Positions 60,989-64,000 of a DNA stretch of 64,000 nucleotides are shown here, one piece after another. The stretch covers positions 20,858,663-20,922,662 of the forward strand of contig NC_061811.1 of NCBI RefSeq assembly GCF_021462225.1, read 5' to 3'. The position numbers were made by a program, and so were the translations under genes. Origin of the DNA: Girardinichthys multiradiatus. Taxonomy: Eukaryota > Chordata > Actinopteri > Cyprinodontiformes > Goodeidae. Within the stretch, counting starts at the first letter, position 1, and each line of letters begins with the position of its first letter. The notes below the pieces were generated by a model. That model did no database searches. It was not told the DNA's origin and was given only the letters and a program-made list of their open reading frames with translations.

Positions 60989-61325
60989 GACTATCCATCC
61001 ATCCATTGTCTTCCGCTTATCCGGGATCGGGTCGCGGGGGCAGCAGCCTAATCAGAGAGACCCAGACTTCCCTCTCCCCAGCCACTTGGGCCAGCTCGTC
61101 CGGGGGAATCCCAAGTTGTTCCCAGGCCAGCCGAGAAACATAGTCCCTCCAGCGTGTCCTTGGTCTTCCTCTGGACCTCCTCCCAATGGGACGTGCCTGG
61201 AACACCTCACCAGGGAGACGTCCTAGCCAGATGCCTGAGCCACCTCAACTGGCTCCTCTCGACGTGGAGAAGCACCAACTCTACACCCTCAGCAGGGTCC
61301 TGGGAGGGTGCATGGGGGGCGGGGG
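60989..61325 (-). mobile_element. Rex3-like LINE, 3' end with 5' inversion
   Basis: On the minus strand, 61205-61017 encodes the Rex3 C-terminus (RPIGRRSRGRPRTRWRDYVS, LAWEQLGIPPDEL, AGEREVWVSLIRLLPPRPDPG) and stops just before the 3' end GACAATGGATGGATGGATAG (61009-60990). Beyond about 61268 the sequence switches to + orientation and reads QLYTLSRVLGG, a part of the RT that normally lies far upstream (compare about 18808-18840). The copy is therefore truncated with an inverted 5' piece. Confidence 0.85.
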
Positions 61326-63080
61326 GGACCTAAATATTATTTTATCAAATAATATTTCGGTCTGTTAAGGGTTGTCCTGTGAATACCAGCCCAATAAGGC
61401 GATGGTATTAGGACAAAATAGAAAGGTGTGAGACGAGCTCTGACATTATTGAACAGCCAAACTCTACACACACATGGAATGAATTCACACAATTTCTTAA
61501 AATACAAGAATTTATTAACAAAAATAAGTCAACTCAAAGTCAAACATATTTCAATCAACAAACTCTTTACTATGCTAAAATAATCCAACTAACTACCAAG
61601 CAGAATTAAAGAATAGGGAAGACTAATGGGCTATGTACAATATAAACAAGTTCATTAAAGATGAGTGGAAACCATGACCAAAAAGAGTGACGCAACATTA
61701 CCATGCAATGTTTATGTTTGAGAACCAATGATTATCTTGAAGAATCTGGAAGTGACGTTAAGTTAGTCTTGGAACTAACTTAGGTAATAATCAGCAAACG
61801 TTTAGACAACCATTCACAATGCAAGATCAGATAAAATATTATTTTAATAAAATAATGTTTTAAATAATGATCTGCTGAATAAAACCAACCTTCTGGATGA
61901 CTAATTCTCAACGGTGTCTTATTAGCTGCCTTTATTTATTAAAATAATATTTGAAGAAATATTAACAAGGGAATATTTTGGAAAGAGCCAAATCTTTCTG
62001 GAGAAATGGGGCTTAATGGTGTTTACTTAGTTATCAAATTTAGTAAAATGATGTTAGGGACACATTATTTATTGGATTGAAAACTAAAGCTTTCTGGGTA
62101 AATATTATTTAGCAGCAAGCACATGTCCTTAGCTGTTAGCAGTTAAGCTAACAAAGAAGCTGATAGCTTAGCACCAGAATGAAACACATACCTTTAGAAT
62201 ACCAGGGTCAATAAAAGGGTTAAAATGCATAAGGGCGGACGGCGCGTTATGATCAATCTTCTGTTTAAAATCACCCTTCAAGTAAAGTTTGTCTTAACTT
62301 TAAAAACACACAAAGAACACAACCTGAGCACATGTGCTGCAAATAGCCTGCTAGCATCAAGATAGCTGAGTTCAACACTAACAAAACCAAATTTCATAAA
62401 ATGAAAAACGTTTAGATCATTTCAATCTAGATAGCTCTCTATTACTCTCTGCCCAAAACACTTAACCTCATGAACTGTGGTGAGGAATGTTGTCCAAGAG
62501 ACAATGAAGTTTGAAGAAGGTATCCACAGTGAACAATGGTTAGCCACAGCTGACCTCCTTAGCTGTGGGGGGTTGAAGCTAACCCTTTGTTAGCTTCCCA
62601 CTAACCTCCACCTGTGGATGAAGAACGGCTCGTTGTGTCCGCCAACCACACTGCACGTTAACACGGTGATGCGGTCTCTGCTGTCTTCCTTCCAGACTGG
62701 GAGACCGCTCCACTCGGCTTAATAGAGACCGCTTCTCTGTAGGGAACTTCTTTGGGACAATTTGCTTTTGCAGGCCTCAGAGAAAAAGTAAGCAACTCTT
62801 ACACCTTAATTTCCCTGTTCATGAATGAAAATACCGGATACACAGACAGTATTTCATTCGTACTTATCTTTGCATATGATCGATGATCGTATGACATCCT
62901 TGGATCCAGTTGAAGAGTTTATGTCTGTTATGTCTGAAGAGGGCGGATGTAGCAACAGCTGTGCTTTTATTTGGGTAGTGGCATCACAGGAAGTCCGCAG
63001 TTATCCCGTTTCCTGGCTGTGCTGGAAGAAGGTTAATGCACTTTATTTTGAAAGTTCCAGAAGAGTTCGTACCAGAGTTT
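61326..63080. repeat. Unclassified AT-rich sequence, probably repeat-derived
   Basis: The start 'tgttaagggttgtcctgtga' (61365) and the phrase 'caagaatttattaacaaaaa' (61504) seem familiar as teleost interspersed DNA. The 85-codon frame at 62825-63082 (ATG start, contains CAFIWVVASQEVRSYPVSWL) is probably part of it. I see no domain, no primer-binding site and no paired ends. Confidence 0.3.
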
Positions 63081-63340
63081 AATGTTGAAATCCATGGCTG
63101 GGTCCCAACACAGCAATCCCTCATACTGAGCATGCATGTAGCGACAGTGGAGAGGAAAAACTCCCTTTTAACAGGAAGAAACCTCCAGCAGAACCAAGGT
63201 CAGTGTTGACGCATATCTGCCACGACCGACTGGTGGTTTAAGAGAATAGAGCAGAGACAGAAAAAGAACACAGAACCGCTGATCCAGGAGTCCTTTCTAT
63301 GGGAAGGAAAACTAAATGTTAATCGATGTAGGCCCTTTAG
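63081..63340 (+). repeat. Interspersed repeat, 'AGGAAGAAACCTCCAGCAG' family
   Basis: 'ggagaggaaaaactccctttt' style sequence, 'aacaggaagaaacctccagc' (63169) and 'ctgatccaggagtcctttct' (63279) belong to a very common teleost repeat whose class I cannot assign. It may be one unit with the preceding stretch. Confidence 0.5.
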
Positions 63341-64000
63341 TTGTTTCATCTAGGAAGAAAAAACAGAAACTCTGAGCCAGTTTTCAAGTTTAGAATGTGA
63401 GAGAGAGCACATACAGTTAGTAACAGTAAAAGCTCAGTCAGTAGCTATTGGACATGAAAAAAAGTTTTAGAGGATGGAAGGATCAGAAATATCTAGTCAT
63501 TGACATCTGCTGTGGTGTAGAACGGCTTGTGCAGTTTCTGCAAGCAGTCTGGTTGTTGCAGATGTTGCAGTTGAACCTGTAATGGCAAAGGTTTGTGCTT
63601 TGTTTGAGCAGATAACCTGCTGCGACCATTAATAGGACTTTCAAAAAGAAAATGTTTCCAAAAAGTTCCGCGAAAAACAGAACGAGCATAGCAGGCAGAG
63701 TGGGTCAAAAACAAAACAAGAGCTGTAAGGCTAAGAACAGCTTTCTCTGTAAATCCTGACAGTCACTCATCAGAACAAACACTGGTAGTGCAGAACATAG
63801 AAAAAGAAAAGCGGCAGATGTGGAGCTTCATATTTATGACTACCCAATCCACATATCACCTTTACCTGTCCTGAAATTATCCATGAATCTTCTGTTCCAT
63901 TTGTAAATAAAAGCCAATTAGCAAAAAGAGCTCCAAACTAGCAGTTTGCTGCGTCCGACAGACAAGCGCATCGATAGAAGTGAACGTTGATTAATTTCAC
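63341..64000. other. Unique-looking DNA to the window end, nothing recognised
   Basis: Overlapping minus-strand frames (63483-63714) lack domains. No repeat recognised. Confidence 0.4.

Overview
The window looks like nuclear DNA of a teleost fish, probably a percomorph. It is AT-rich and gene-poor, and most of what I can identify is transposon debris. The element families are fish-typical: Rex1-like and Rex3-like LINEs, an L2-like LINE, tRNA-derived SINEs, and many Tc1/mariner elements of several lineages. These assignments come from recalled family resemblance, because no search could be run. No complete host protein-coding gene, rRNA, tRNA gene or CRISPR array is visible.

Layout. 1-1577: Rex1-like LINE with a stop codon and an internal deletion that removes the catalytic YADD block. 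1955-6045: a terminal-inverted-repeat DNA element and a decayed Tc1 copy. 6190-7000: the only CpG-rich, promoter-like block; it may hold the first exon of a host gene on the + strand (short start peptide, splice donor, overlapping upstream ORF). 7872-9481: a young, almost intact Tc1 element with 201-bp terminal repeats, sitting in a microsatellite. 11919-13940: two decayed Tc1 copies. 15290-17650: DNA-transposon and LINE relics. 18070-19745: Rex3 LINE, probably inserted in an older Tc1 copy. 20900-21002: a perfect 60-bp palindrome beside a second hairpin. 24225-27480: more Tc1 relics and a TG...CA-ended repeat. 28500-32600: largely unique sequence with a few candidate regulatory blocks. 36643-36822: a perfect 83-bp inverted repeat. 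38218-39452: a Tc1 fragment and a solo-LTR-like element. 42180-46520: Tc1 pieces, a MITE and a palindrome arising inside a Tc1 relic. 46985-49090: an L2 relic split by a SINE, then a second SINE. 50280-58470: three more Tc1 relics separated by unique DNA. 60990-61325: a 5'-inverted Rex3 copy. 61367-63340: unclassified repeats.

If the 6.2-7.0 kb block is a true first exon, the remaining 57 kb would be its first intron or intergenic DNA. I found no new multi-gene system. The most unusual structures are the inverted duplications at 20.9, 36.6 and 45.8 kb. At 45.8 kb one arm is explained by the host transposon and the other is a fresh inverted copy, which points to fold-back or template-switch replication.
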